In this document: piece after piece, positions 17,280 to 25,660 of the stretch
Position numbering within the stretch: position 1 is the stretch's first letter
Layout: the number at the start of each line of letters is the position of its first letter
NCBI RefSeq assembly: GCF_011045165.1
Contig: NZ_JAAKZI010000002.1
Location: 186,001-250,000, forward strand
Direction: 5' to 3'
DNA length: 64,000 nucleotides
DNA from: Arthrobacter silviterrae
GTDB lineage: Bacteria; Actinomycetota; Actinomycetes; Actinomycetales; Micrococcaceae
The notes under the pieces: generated by a model
Databases searched by the model: none
Seen by the model: only the letters and a program-made list of their open reading frames with translations
What the model was told of the DNA's origin: nothing
Made by a program: the position numbers and the translations under genes

Positions 17280-17948
17280 CTACTTCACCACCGCAATGGC
17301 GAAACCGTCCCAGCCCTTGGAGCCTGCGGTCTGGATGGCAGTGGCGTCGAGGGAATCGCTGGCCCCCATGAAGTCCAGCGCAGCGCGGATGGCGGCGGCG
17401 TCCAGATCATCCCCCGGGTCCAGGATGGTGCCCTCCCAGATCACGTTGTCCATGACGATCACGCTGCCGGGACGGGTCAGCTTCAGCGCCCACTGCAGAT
17501 AGTTGGTGTCGTTTCCCTTGTCCGCGTCGATGAACACGAAGTCGTAGGGCTCCCCTCCGGCCAAGGTGGGCAGGGTGTCCAGGGCGGGCCCAATGCGGAT
17601 GTCCACCATGGCCCCAAACCCGGCGGCGTCAATGTTGCCGCGGGCGACGGCGGCGTGTTCGGGGAGGAACTCGCACGTGGTGATGTGGCCGTCGCCGGGA
17701 AGCCCGCGGGCCAGCCAAATGGTGCTGAAGCCGGCCAGCGTGCCGATCTCCAGCACGCGCCGTGCGCCCTGGATCCGGGCCAGCAGCATCAGCAGCTTCC
17801 CCGCTGTGGGGGCCACCTCGATCCGGGGCATGCCGGCGCGGTCGATGCTGGAGATGACGGCGTCCATGCCGCCGCCTCCCTGCACGAGCGTTGCGGACAA
17901 GTATTCTTCGACCTCAGCCCAACCGGGCCGGCGCTGATGCTCAACCAT
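17280..17948 (-). CDS. O-methyltransferase, class I SAM-dependent
   Basis: A 222-residue cytosolic methyltransferase of the catechol/caffeoyl-CoA O-methyltransferase family. SAM-binding motif I is RVLEIGTLAGFSTIWLA, the acidic ribose position follows in TTCEF, and the metal/catalytic region is YDFVFIDADKGND with VIVMDNVIW downstream. Length matches the family. The acceptor is unknown. The ATG at 17948 has TAGGCT 6 bases upstream and no ribosome site. The thiamine-binding protein gene ends 9 bases upstream on the same strand, so read-through from it is possible. Confidence 0.87.
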   Translation of the reverse strand: MVEHQRRPGWAEVEEYLSATLVQGGGGMDAVISSIDRAGMPRIEVAPTAGKLLMLLARIQGARRVLEIGTLAGFSTIWLARGLPGDGHITTCEFLPEHAAVARGNIDAAGFGAMVDIRIGPALDTLPTLAGGEPYDFVFIDADKGNDTNYLQWALKLTRPGSVIVMDNVIWEGTILDPGDDLDAAAIRAALDFMGASDSLDATAIQTAGSKGWDGFAIAVVK

Positions 17949-17954
17949 GGCCCC

Positions 17955-17960
17955 AGCCTA
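17955..17960 (-). promoter_or_regulatory. −10 element of a predicted leaderless promoter (O-methyltransferase)
   Basis: TAGGCT on the minus strand, 6 bases before the ATG at 17948. It lies at the 3' end of the upstream gene. Confidence 0.45.
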
Positions 17961-18290
17961 GCGCCCGAGGGTCCCCAGTGCTCCCTCGAGGCGGTCAATC
18001 TTGCCCGTCAGCTCGCCGGTGTGGCCCGGGCGGATGTCTGCCTTCAGGACAAGTGACACACGGGAGCCGTAGCGGCCCGCGGCCTCGGTGGCGCGCTTGA
18101 CGACATCCATGACCTGGTCCCAGTCGCCTTCGATTTCGGTGAACATGGAGCTGGTGCGGTTTGGCAGCCCCGATTCCCTGACCACCTTGACGGCAGCCGC
18201 GACGGCCGTGTGCACGGAGGCGTCGTCGCCCGTTCCCGCAGGCGCACCGGACGGGGTACCGCTGGGTGCAACTGAAAATGCCACGATCAT
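17958..18290 (-). CDS. Thiamine-binding protein, UPF0045/MTH1187 family
   Basis: A 110-residue ferredoxin-like-fold protein of the MTH1187/YkoF group. The core reads MIVAFSVAPSG at the start, then RTSSMFTEIEGDWDQVMDVV and SRVSLVLKADIRPGH, which are family hallmarks; the segment ahead of the helix is slightly longer than usual. Members bind thiamine or its phosphates and are often multimeric. AGGAGA lies 8 bases upstream of the ATG. No thi genes adjoin it, so the role is taken from the family only. Confidence 0.8.
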   Translation of the reverse strand: MIVAFSVAPSGTPSGAPAGTGDDASVHTAVAAAVKVVRESGLPNRTSSMFTEIEGDWDQVMDVVKRATEAAGRYGSRVSLVLKADIRPGHTGELTGKIDRLEGALGTLGR

Positions 18291-18418
18291 GGAAATCTCC
18301 TCTTAATTGGTGCTTTCCCTCCCATTATTGCCCCGGGAGTCTTTGCTTCTTCCACTATTCACCAGAAGGGGACTCCTCCCCATTGGTTGCCGGGTGCGCC
18401 CCACTATAAGGTTCAACT

Positions 18419-19057
18419 ATGCTTGCCACTTCCCTCGCCGCCGTGCTTGGCGCCACAGACCCCGCCCCCTACGGCAGTTCCAGCGTCGATCCGGCCGCAG
18501 CCATGGGCCTGATAGCGGCCTTGATGTTCTTTTACCTGTTCATCATTGTGCTGGCCTTGGTGGTGGCCGGCATCATGTGGGCCGGGGTGTTCAGCAAGGC
18601 CGGGTACGCGAAGTGGAAGGCCTATGTGCCGTTCTACAACCAGTGGATCCTGGTCAAAATTGCGGGTCGGCCGGAATCCCATTTCTGGTTCCTGTTCATC
18701 CCGTACTTCAACATTTACATGCAGGTTGTCATCCTCAACGACATTGCGAAGGCGTTTGGCAAGGATGCCGCCTTTACCGTGGGGCTGGTGTTCATTCCGG
18801 TGGTCTTCGCCAGCATACTTTCCTACGGCGAGGCCCCATACCGGGGGCCGCAGTATGTTTCCGCCGCCCAAAAGCAGTACGCCCAGCAGTTCGCGCCGCC
18901 ATACGGCCAGCCCTACCAGGGGCAGCCGCAGCCGTACCCCCAGCAGCCGTACCCCGGCCAGGCCTACCCGGGCCAGGCCTATCCCGATCAGCAGCCCGGC
19001 CAGCAGGACCCCAACGCGCAGGGCCAGAACCCCTACGGCTCAGGGCCAGCCCAGTAG
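18419..19057 (+). CDS. DUF5684-type small membrane protein with Pro/Tyr/Gln-rich tail
   Basis: A 212-residue integral membrane protein. The first helix (about residues 29–55) is followed by the conserved block KAGYAKWKAYVPFYNQWIL and then two or three more helices, as in the DUF5684 family, whose function is unknown. From about residue 145 the chain becomes a hydrophilic tail of repeated P-Y-P-G-Q-type units ending in GSGPAQ, probably cytoplasmic or surface exposed. A TATAAG hexamer 8 bases before the ATG suggests a very short or absent leader. Its last 18 bases overlap the end of the convergent azlD-like gene. Confidence 0.7.
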   Translation: MLATSLAAVLGATDPAPYGSSSVDPAAAMGLIAALMFFYLFIIVLALVVAGIMWAGVFSKAGYAKWKAYVPFYNQWILVKIAGRPESHFWFLFIPYFNIYMQVVILNDIAKAFGKDAAFTVGLVFIPVVFASILSYGEAPYRGPQYVSAAQKQYAQQFAPPYGQPYQGQPQPYPQQPYPGQAYPGQAYPDQQPGQQDPNAQGQNPYGSGPAQ

Positions 19058-19351
19058 CCTCAGCCCGGCCGCGGCCAGCGCCCCCACCAGCACCACCAGC
19101 AAAAACGGCGCCTTGAACCAGAGCGCCACTGCGGCCGCGGCCAGGGCCCCGGCCCGGGCATCAAGCACGACGGCGGTCCCCGTGGCTGCCGCGTTCACCA
19201 CCGTCAGCGACGCCAACAGCCCGATGGTCAGGGTGCCGGCCACGCGCGACATTCGCGGATTCGCCAGGACCTTGGCCGGCACCAGGTAGCCCAGCAGCTT
19301 TGTCAGGTAGGCCAGCAGGGCCGCCACCAGCACCCAGATCCACATGCTCAT
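19040..19351 (-). CDS. azlD: AzlD family branched-chain amino acid exporter small subunit
   Basis: A 103-residue protein with three to four hydrophobic helices. MSMWIWVLVAALLAYLTKLLGYLVP and SRVAGTLTIGLLASLTVV are typical of AzlD, the small partner of AzlC in BrnFE-like exporters of isoleucine, leucine, valine or methionine. It overlaps the azlC-like gene by 4 bases (ATGA), so the two subunits are coupled, and its 3' end overlaps the opposite gene by 18 bases. Confidence 0.85.
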   Translation of the reverse strand: MSMWIWVLVAALLAYLTKLLGYLVPAKVLANPRMSRVAGTLTIGLLASLTVVNAAATGTAVVLDARAGALAAAAVALWFKAPFLLVVLVGALAAAGLRLLGWP

Positions 19352-20133
19352 GCGTCTTCCCCCTGCCCCAGGCGGGCCGGGCGCGGCGGACGGGCGCCGG
19401 CGTCGTGCCTGTATGGCTCAATGTCCGGCTCCAGGCCGTCATCCACGTGGCCGGGGGCATGGTCAGGGGTGCGCCCGTGCCGGAACCAGCCGATGAGCCC
19501 GGCCACCAGCGCAGCCACCAAAATGGGCACGCCCGGCGGGACAAACGGCACGGCAAGCAGCGTCACCACGGCACACACCACCGCAATGGCGGCCGGCTGA
19601 AACGCCTTGATGCGCGGCCAGAGCAGGCCCAGGAATGCTGCCACGGCGGCGCCGTCAAGGCCCCATTGCTTGGGGTCGCCCAAGGCATTGCCAATCACCG
19701 CGCCAACGGCCGTCATGACGTTCCAAAAGATGAAAATGCCAAGGCCCGCCACCCAGAAACCGCGCCGCTGCTCTGCCGGATCGGCCTGGCCCGTGGCGGT
19801 GGCCGTTGATTCATCAATGGTGAGATGGGCGGAGGCAAAGCGCCGCCAGCCGGTGGGCCTCAGGAGGGCGTTGAGCTGCATCCCGTACACGCCGTTGCGG
19901 ATGCCCAGCAGCGCGGAGGCGCTCATGGCCGCGACGCCGGAGCCGCCGCCGGCAACCACGCCGATGAAGGCAAACTGGGAACCGCCGCTGAAGAGCAGAA
20001 AACTCAGGGCCATGGTCTGCCAAAACGACAGGCCCGACGCCACGGAAAGCGCCCCAAAGGACACCCCGTAAAGGCCCGTGGCAACGGCGATCGACGCACC
20101 GATCTTCGCTGCCGGCGACTCACGTAACTTCAT
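19348..20133 (-). CDS. azlC: AzlC family branched-chain amino acid exporter large subunit
   Basis: A 261-residue membrane protein with about seven helices. The blocks SVASGLSFWQTMALSFLLFSGGSQFAFIGV and ALLGIRNGVYGMQLNALLRPTGWRRFASAHLTIDESTA are characteristic of AzlC. A short Arg/Pro-rich tail follows the last helix. With the coupled azlD gene it should form a two-component exporter. No Lrp-type regulator is beside it. The stop of the GH15 gene is only 21 bases upstream, so the pair may share that transcript. Confidence 0.87.
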   Translation of the reverse strand: MKLRESPAAKIGASIAVATGLYGVSFGALSVASGLSFWQTMALSFLLFSGGSQFAFIGVVAGGGSGVAAMSASALLGIRNGVYGMQLNALLRPTGWRRFASAHLTIDESTATATGQADPAEQRRGFWVAGLGIFIFWNVMTAVGAVIGNALGDPKQWGLDGAAVAAFLGLLWPRIKAFQPAAIAVVCAVVTLLAVPFVPPGVPILVAALVAGLIGWFRHGRTPDHAPGHVDDGLEPDIEPYRHDAGARPPRPARLGQGEDA

Positions 20134-20153
20134 GCACCCATGGTTTCACGTTC

Positions 20154-21962
20154 TCAGGCGTCCCCGGCGCCTGCAGTGCTGCCACTGTCTGTCTCGTGCA
20201 GGGCGTCCGCCGCCCGCACCAGCGCCAGGTGGGAGAAGGCCTGCGGGAAATTTCCGGCCATGCGCGCGCTGTCGGCGTCGTACTCCTCGCTGAGCAGCCC
20301 CAACTCGTTGGCATAGCCCACCAGCCGGTCCATGAGGGCCACCGCTTCGGCCCGGCGCCCCGTGTGTGCATACTGCTCCACGAGCCAGAAGGAGCAGGCC
20401 AGGAACGGATGTTCGCCGGGGGCCAGGCCGTCCACGCCGCTGTCCGTGCGGTACCGCATCAGCAGGCCGTGGTGGTCCACGAGCTCGGCCTCCAGCGCGG
20501 CAACCGTGCCCAGCATTTCCGGCGAACCATGGTCCACAAAGCCCACCATCGGAATCACCAGCAGTGAGGCGTCCGTGGTGGTGCCGCCATACGTTTGGGT
20601 GAAGGTGTTCAATTCCTTGTTGAAGCCCTGCTCCATGACTTCCGTCCGCAGCTGTTCGCGTAGCATTTCCCAGTGCTCCACGGGCCCCTTCAGCCCGTGG
20701 TCGCGGACGGCCCGGACGCCGGCGTCGAACGCGGCCCACATCATGACCCGCGAGTGCGTGAAGTGCTTCAGGTCCCCGCGCATTTCCCAGATCCCGTGGT
20801 CCGGTTCCGCCAGGTGCCGCTCCACGAACTTCAACAGGGCCTGCTGCAGCGGCCAGGAGAAGTGGTCCTCCTTGCCGCCGGCCAGGCGCAGTTTTTCCAT
20901 GGCCACCAGCACCTCGCCCACCACGTCAGCCTGGTACTGGCCCACGGCACCGTTGCCGATCCGCACCGGCACAGATCCTTCATAGCCCGGCAGGTGCTCA
21001 AGCACGCCCTCGGCCAGCTGCCGTTCCCCGGAGAGCCCGTACATGATCTGCAGGTCCTCGGGGTCACCGGCCACGGCCCGCAGCAGCCAGTCGCGCCACC
21101 GCAGGGCCTCGTTTTCATAGCCGTGGGTCAGCATGGCCTCCAGCGTGAGCGCAGCGTCCCGCAGCCAGCAAAACCTGTAGTCCCAGTTCCGTGCCCCGCC
21201 AAAGTCCTCCGGCAGCGAGGTGGTGGCCGCCGCCACGATGCCGCCTGTGTCCTCATGGGTCAGGGCGCGCAGCACCAGCAGGGAACGCTCCACAAACGGT
21301 GCATACTTCCCGTCCTCGCTGCACATTTCAGCCCAGCTGCCCCAATACGCCAGAGTGTCCCGCAGCGCCGCGTCCAGGTCGATGTCGGCAGGGAGGGGCC
21401 GGTGAGACGGGTACCAGATGAGTTCCTGCTCAACCTTGTCCCCCGCCGCCACCGTGAACCGGCCGCCGTGTTTATGGTCGACGGCGTGGGGCAGCTCAGC
21501 GCCGCGCAGCACCAGGGCGTCCGGCCCGGCAACGGCCAGGATGGCCGGGTGGCCAGAGTCCTGGCGGACGCGCCGGACCCACGGCAGCACCGCACCGTAG
21601 CCGGGGCGCATGGTGATTTCCTGCCGGAATTCCATGCTGCCGGACAGCCCTTCAATGCGCCGCACCACGGAGGCCCGCCTGTCCTCGGTGGGCATGAACT
21701 CGGTGACGCGTGCTGTTCCCGTGGCGGATTCCCACTCCGTTTCCAGCACAAAGCTGTGCCCCACGTAGGACCGGCGCACCACCTTTCCGTCCACTGGCGC
21801 CATGAGCCAGCGCCCGTGGTGTTCGGTGCCCAGCAGGGCGGCAAAAACCGACGGCGAGTCGAAGCGGGGGAAGCACAGCCAGTCAAGGCTGCCGTCCCGG
21901 CCAATCAACGCGGCGGTGTGCAAATCGGAGAGCAGCGCATAATCTTCAATCCGTGAGGCCAT
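20154..21962 (-). CDS. Glycoside hydrolase family 15 protein (glucoamylase/trehalase-like)
   Basis: A 602-residue (α/α)6-barrel enzyme of family GH15. The N-terminal SRIEDYALLSDLHTAALIG and DGSLDWLCFPRFDSPSVFAALLG form the β-sandwich start common to actinobacterial GH15 proteins; the barrel has RNWDYRFCWLRDAALTLEA and QYQADVVGEVLVAM, the conserved catalytic Glu regions. There is no signal peptide, so it acts inside the cell. Related proteins are glucoamylases or, in mycobacteria, trehalases. ATG at 21962 was preferred to the TTG at 21974, which touches the stop of the upstream gene. Confidence 0.87.
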   Translation of the reverse strand: MASRIEDYALLSDLHTAALIGRDGSLDWLCFPRFDSPSVFAALLGTEHHGRWLMAPVDGKVVRRSYVGHSFVLETEWESATGTARVTEFMPTEDRRASVVRRIEGLSGSMEFRQEITMRPGYGAVLPWVRRVRQDSGHPAILAVAGPDALVLRGAELPHAVDHKHGGRFTVAAGDKVEQELIWYPSHRPLPADIDLDAALRDTLAYWGSWAEMCSEDGKYAPFVERSLLVLRALTHEDTGGIVAAATTSLPEDFGGARNWDYRFCWLRDAALTLEAMLTHGYENEALRWRDWLLRAVAGDPEDLQIMYGLSGERQLAEGVLEHLPGYEGSVPVRIGNGAVGQYQADVVGEVLVAMEKLRLAGGKEDHFSWPLQQALLKFVERHLAEPDHGIWEMRGDLKHFTHSRVMMWAAFDAGVRAVRDHGLKGPVEHWEMLREQLRTEVMEQGFNKELNTFTQTYGGTTTDASLLVIPMVGFVDHGSPEMLGTVAALEAELVDHHGLLMRYRTDSGVDGLAPGEHPFLACSFWLVEQYAHTGRRAEAVALMDRLVGYANELGLLSEEYDADSARMAGNFPQAFSHLALVRAADALHETDSGSTAGAGDA

Positions 21963-21974
21963 GACCCCATGCAA

Positions 21975-22847
21975 TCACATGCCGGACAGCAGCGCCTTGA
22001 TTTCTGCCGGACGGTTGGTGGTCACCTCGGCCACGCCCGCCTCCAGGCAGAGCCGCAGTTCCTCCTCAGTGTCCACCGTCCAGACCCGAAAACGCCGCCC
22101 TGCAGCCAGCCAGCCCGCAGTCTTTTCGGGGTTTGCGCGCAGGTAGTCGACGCCGGGCCCGGCGAGGTGGGCGACGCCGCGGTCCAGCAGGGATTCGCCC
22201 TCTGCCACGGCGCGGCGCATGAAGAAGGCCACGGTGTGCCCGGCGATGGGGCCGACGTCGAGCTCCTCGCGCACCTCCCCCACTTCCACTTCCTCCAGCA
22301 GCTGGCAGACCAGCTCCGCCGGCACGCGCTCCGCTAGGTACTTCACGGCATCCGGGTGGAAACTCATGAAGGAAACCCCGACATTTCCGGCCCCCAGTGC
22401 CGAGGGCCCCGCGTCCGCGGACCAGCCGCGCCCGGCCAACAGTGACAGTGCGGCGTCCACCAGCGCGGCATCAAAAAGCGCACCGTACTTGAATTCAATC
22501 GCCAGGCCGACTGGCCGCCCGGCCCCCGCCAGAATGTCCAGCAGTTCCCCCAAAGTCAGCAGCTGCTCCGCGGTGCCGCCGAATTCCTCCGGAATGGCCG
22601 TGCCCTTCCAGGAGCTGAAATCCAGGCCCCTCAGCTCCGCGAGGGTCTTCTCCGCCACGGGGCCAGTGCCGTCGGAGGTCCTGTCGACGTCGTCGTCGTG
22701 GAGCAGCACCAGGTGGCCGTCAGCGGTGAGGTGGAGGTCGCACTCAACTCCGTCGGCGCCGTCGGCCAGGGCCTGCAGATAGGCTGCGCGGGTGTGCTCG
22801 GCAAAGAGGCCGGAGGAACCCCGGTGGGCATAAACCTGAACTGTCAT
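21975..22847 (-). CDS. Glycerophosphodiester phosphodiesterase
   Basis: A 290-residue GDPD-family TIM barrel that hydrolyses glycerophosphodiesters to glycerol-3-phosphate and an alcohol. Catalytic motifs are clear: YAHRG at the N-terminus, VECDLHLTADGHLVLLHDDDVDRT with the metal-binding acids and second His, and IEFKYG in the next strand. There is no signal peptide, which suggests a cytosolic enzyme. The ATG has no ribosome site but a TAGCGT hexamer 6 bases upstream. It diverges from the DUF445 gene across only 22 bases, and the GH15 gene follows it within 12 bases. Confidence 0.9.
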   Translation of the reverse strand: MTVQVYAHRGSSGLFAEHTRAAYLQALADGADGVECDLHLTADGHLVLLHDDDVDRTSDGTGPVAEKTLAELRGLDFSSWKGTAIPEEFGGTAEQLLTLGELLDILAGAGRPVGLAIEFKYGALFDAALVDAALSLLAGRGWSADAGPSALGAGNVGVSFMSFHPDAVKYLAERVPAELVCQLLEEVEVGEVREELDVGPIAGHTVAFFMRRAVAEGESLLDRGVAHLAGPGVDYLRANPEKTAGWLAAGRRFRVWTVDTEEELRLCLEAGVAEVTTNRPAEIKALLSGM

Positions 22848-22853
22848 GGCACC

Positions 22854-22863
22854 ACGCTACGCT
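22854..22863. promoter_or_regulatory. Overlapping divergent −10 elements
   Basis: TAGCGT for the minus-strand phosphodiesterase (22854–22859) and TACGCT for the plus-strand DUF445 gene (22858–22863) share two bases. Each ends 6 bases before its own start codon, so both messages should be leaderless. Confidence 0.55.
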
Positions 22864-22869
22864 TGCATT

Positions 22870-24165
22870 ATGGCGCATCCCGAACAACGCACGGCACCGA
22901 AGGCAGGCACTTCCGGCGCGCCCCATCCGGACGCGGAAAAGGCAGCTGCCCTGCGCCGCATGAAAAACATTGCCCTGGCGCTGCTGGTGGCAATGGCCGT
23001 GATTTTTTGTGTTGCGTTCGCGTTCGCCCGGCAGTACCCGTGGCTGGAGTATGTCCGGTCGGCGGCGGAGGGCGGCATGGTGGGCGCCCTGGCCGACTGG
23101 TTCGCCGTGACCGCGTTGTTCAAGTACCCCATGGGGATCAAGATCCCGCACACGGCCATCATCCCCAACCGCAAGGACCAAATCGGGGCGTCGCTGGGCG
23201 AATTTGTGGAAACCAACTTCCTCTCTGAAAACGTGGTGGCGGAGAAGCTGGCCGGGACGCAGATTGCGGAAAAGGTGGGTGCCTGGCTGTCCAAGCCCGC
23301 CAGCGCACAGCGCGTGGCCACGGAGGGCGCGGCCGCGATGCGCGGCGCCATGGCGGTTTTGAAGGACGACGACGTCCGGGACGTCATCGAGTCCATGGTC
23401 CGCAAGCACCTCGTTGACCCGCCCTGGGGCCCGCCCATCGGCAAGGTGGCGGAGCGGATCTTTGCCGACGGCCACCACCACGCCCTGGTGGACCTGCTGG
23501 TCGACCGGTCCACCCTGTGGATCCAGGCCAACCATGACACCATTTCCGGGCTGGTCTCCGACCGCTCGCCGGCCTGGGTACCGCAATTTATGGATGGGCT
23601 GGTGGGGGACAAGATTTACACCGAGATTTACAAGTTTGCCCGCGCCGTGCAGAACGATCCCCACCATAAGCTCCGCCAGCAGCTGGACAGCTACCTCGCG
23701 GACCTGGCCCAGGAGCTCCAGCACGATCCAGCCATGATTGCCCGCGCCGAAAACATCAAGGCGCAGGTTCTGGGCGACCCCGAGGTCCGCAACCTGGCGG
23801 GGCGCACCTGGGAAACCATCAAGAAGGCCTTGTTTGACGCCGTAGACGATCCGCAGTCGGAATTGCGCCTGAAGTTCACGGGGGCCGTGCAGGAATTTGG
23901 CACGCGCCTGGCCACCGATCCCGAACTGGCCGGCAAGGCCAACGCCTGGATCTCCGACGCCGCGTCCTACCTGGTGCGCACGTACAAGCACGAGATCGCG
24001 TCCATCATCACGGACACGGTGGAGCGATGGGACGCCGTGGAGACCAGCCAAAAGATCGAGCTCCAGGTGGGCAAGGACCTGCAGTTCATCCGCATCAACG
24101 GCACCGTGGTGGGTTCCCTGGCCGGCCTGGCCATCTTTACCCTCGCAACGCTGGTCTTCCACTGA
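22870..24165 (+). CDS. DUF445 family membrane protein
   Basis: A 431-residue protein of the DUF445 (COG2733) family. One helix lies near residues 35–55, followed by YVRSAAEGGMVGALADWFAVTALFKYPMGI and IPHTAIIPNRKDQIGASLGEFV, the family signature. A long helical domain comes next, and a final membrane helix ends the chain, giving a hairpin anchored at both ends. The function is unknown. ATG at 22870 is taken as a leaderless start; an upstream in-frame ATG at 22846 would lie before the predicted promoter. Confidence 0.82.
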   Translation: MAHPEQRTAPKAGTSGAPHPDAEKAAALRRMKNIALALLVAMAVIFCVAFAFARQYPWLEYVRSAAEGGMVGALADWFAVTALFKYPMGIKIPHTAIIPNRKDQIGASLGEFVETNFLSENVVAEKLAGTQIAEKVGAWLSKPASAQRVATEGAAAMRGAMAVLKDDDVRDVIESMVRKHLVDPPWGPPIGKVAERIFADGHHHALVDLLVDRSTLWIQANHDTISGLVSDRSPAWVPQFMDGLVGDKIYTEIYKFARAVQNDPHHKLRQQLDSYLADLAQELQHDPAMIARAENIKAQVLGDPEVRNLAGRTWETIKKALFDAVDDPQSELRLKFTGAVQEFGTRLATDPELAGKANAWISDAASYLVRTYKHEIASIITDTVERWDAVETSQKIELQVGKDLQFIRINGTVVGSLAGLAIFTLATLVFH

Positions 24166-24185
24166 CAAATGGTTGAAGCAGGCGC

Positions 24186-24995
24186 CTAGTTCCGCACGGC
24201 GCGGGGCTTTTTCTCCTTGGGAGCATCGAGCTCAGCCAGAAGCTCCGCCGGGATCTCCAGCGGGGCGGGGCCGAATGCGCGGAGCGTGGAGGCCACCACC
24301 GCACGGCCCATCATGTAGTTGCCCACGCCGCCCACCGCTGCGCCGATGCCGAATGGCAGGGCCTTGCCCACCACCGAGGCACCGCCCCGGACAGCAATCC
24401 GCTTGACGAACTTCTTTTGCAGCGATCCGACCATGGCCTTCACCGCCGAGATGGGCATGCTCTTGCCCACCGTCTTGCCCCAGGCCTGCATGGGAGTCTT
24501 GCCGTTGCCGATGGCGTGCCCCGTGAGTCCGGCAAGCATGGCCGTGCCCTCGTCGCCGAGCATGATGGCCATGACGGTGAGCCGTGCCCGCTCCGGGTCC
24601 GCCAGCCGGACGCCGTGCAGCTCCGCCACTGACTGGGCGTAAAGCGCCGTGGCCTCCAGGAAGACCACCGTGGCGGCGGCCGAGATGGAGAGCGCCGCAA
24701 CTGTCCCCACGCCGGGAATGATGGCCGTGGCGCCAATGGCCGCGCCGCCGGTGCCGACCCCGTTCAGAAAGTCGCGTTCCAGCCGCTGGCTGAGCTCGAA
24801 GGCGGTGGCGTTGGGGTATTTCTTGCGCAGCCGGCGCAGGTTGGCCAGGACCAGGGGCCGCTGCACCTCCACGGCCTTGAGCAGCATGCCGTGCACTGCG
24901 GGCTTGGGCCTGCCCTTGTCGTCAAAGGCGGCCGCGGCAGCCAGCCCGACGGCGGGATTTGGCTTCCCCGCCTTTTCCACATCCTTGCGCGCCAT
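24186..24995 (-). CDS. Conserved hypothetical protein, possibly EcsC-like
   Basis: A 269-residue protein not recognised with certainty. The N-terminal third is charged (KKYPNATAFELSQRLERDFL); the middle is a glycine/alanine-rich hydrophobic stretch (GTGGAAIGATAIIPGVGTVAAL) that could insert in a membrane; a second such stretch near GKALPFGIGAAVGGVGNYMMGR resembles the end of EcsC-family proteins. The C-terminal tail is Lys/Arg-rich. ATG at 24995 has GGAAGG 6–11 bases upstream and a −10-like TTAGGCT further out. It converges on the DUF445 gene with a 20-base gap. Confidence 0.55.
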   Translation of the reverse strand: MARKDVEKAGKPNPAVGLAAAAAFDDKGRPKPAVHGMLLKAVEVQRPLVLANLRRLRKKYPNATAFELSQRLERDFLNGVGTGGAAIGATAIIPGVGTVAALSISAAATVVFLEATALYAQSVAELHGVRLADPERARLTVMAIMLGDEGTAMLAGLTGHAIGNGKTPMQAWGKTVGKSMPISAVKAMVGSLQKKFVKRIAVRGGASVVGKALPFGIGAAVGGVGNYMMGRAVVASTLRAFGPAPLEIPAELLAELDAPKEKKPRAVRN

Positions 24996-25058
24996 GCGAA
25001 ACCTTCCCGTAGACCTGGCTCCAAGCCTAACCGCCAGCAGGCCCGGCCGGCGCCCGGC

Positions 25059-25511
25059 TCAACCCTTCAGCGCCACCTTGGCGCCGCCGTCGACCCTTTC
25101 CTTGCCGGCGCCGAACAGGCGGGTCCGCAGCGCCAGGAACAGCAGCACCATGGCAACGGAGAGCAGGATGTGGCCCAGGCCTGCAATGCCGGGGATGGCG
25201 GCGGAGACGTCCGTGGCGCCCTGGACCTGCAGCATGCCGTGGACCACCATCATGGCGGCGGTGAGGATGAGGCCGGCGTTGTACGTCCAGAAGAACCAGC
25301 TGAACAGGCGCGACTTCGACAGCGTGAACAGCTTCTCGAGGATCAGCACAATCAGCAGGACGATGAAGCCGAGGGTCAGCAGGTGCGTGTGGACCACGGA
25401 AAGCTGTGTGAAGCCTTCGAATGACTTTCCCTTGGTGTATTCGCGGTAAAACAGGCCGGAAAGCACGCCGACCACCATGTAGGCGAATGACGAATAGAAG
25501 AGCTTTTTCAT
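25059..25511 (-). CDS. DUF2871 family membrane protein
   Basis: A 150-residue membrane protein with four helices. FYREYTKGKSFEGFTQLSVVHTHLLTLGF and LEKLFTLSKSRLFSWFFWTYNAGL are the DUF2871 hallmarks; the HTH and later VVHGML histidines recall haem- or metal-binding four-helix proteins, but this is unproven. ATG at 25511 is preceded by AAGGAA. The frame is open for a further 95 codons upstream, but those residues are Arg/Pro-rich and look like non-coding translation. It appears to be a single-gene unit. Confidence 0.8.
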   Translation of the reverse strand: MKKLFYSSFAYMVVGVLSGLFYREYTKGKSFEGFTQLSVVHTHLLTLGFIVLLIVLILEKLFTLSKSRLFSWFFWTYNAGLILTAAMMVVHGMLQVQGATDVSAAIPGIAGLGHILLSVAMVLLFLALRTRLFGAGKERVDGGAKVALKG

Positions 25512-25660
25512 GGGGTTCCTTCGCTGGTTGGGCTTTGCTTCCAGCCTATTGACGCGCACGACGGCGGCCATCAACCTTTTGGTTGAACCGGCGTGCGCCT
25601 TTGGGCTGCTTTTGGGACGGCGCTCCCGCGGGACGGCGCTTCCGCGGGGCTGAGCGGCGC

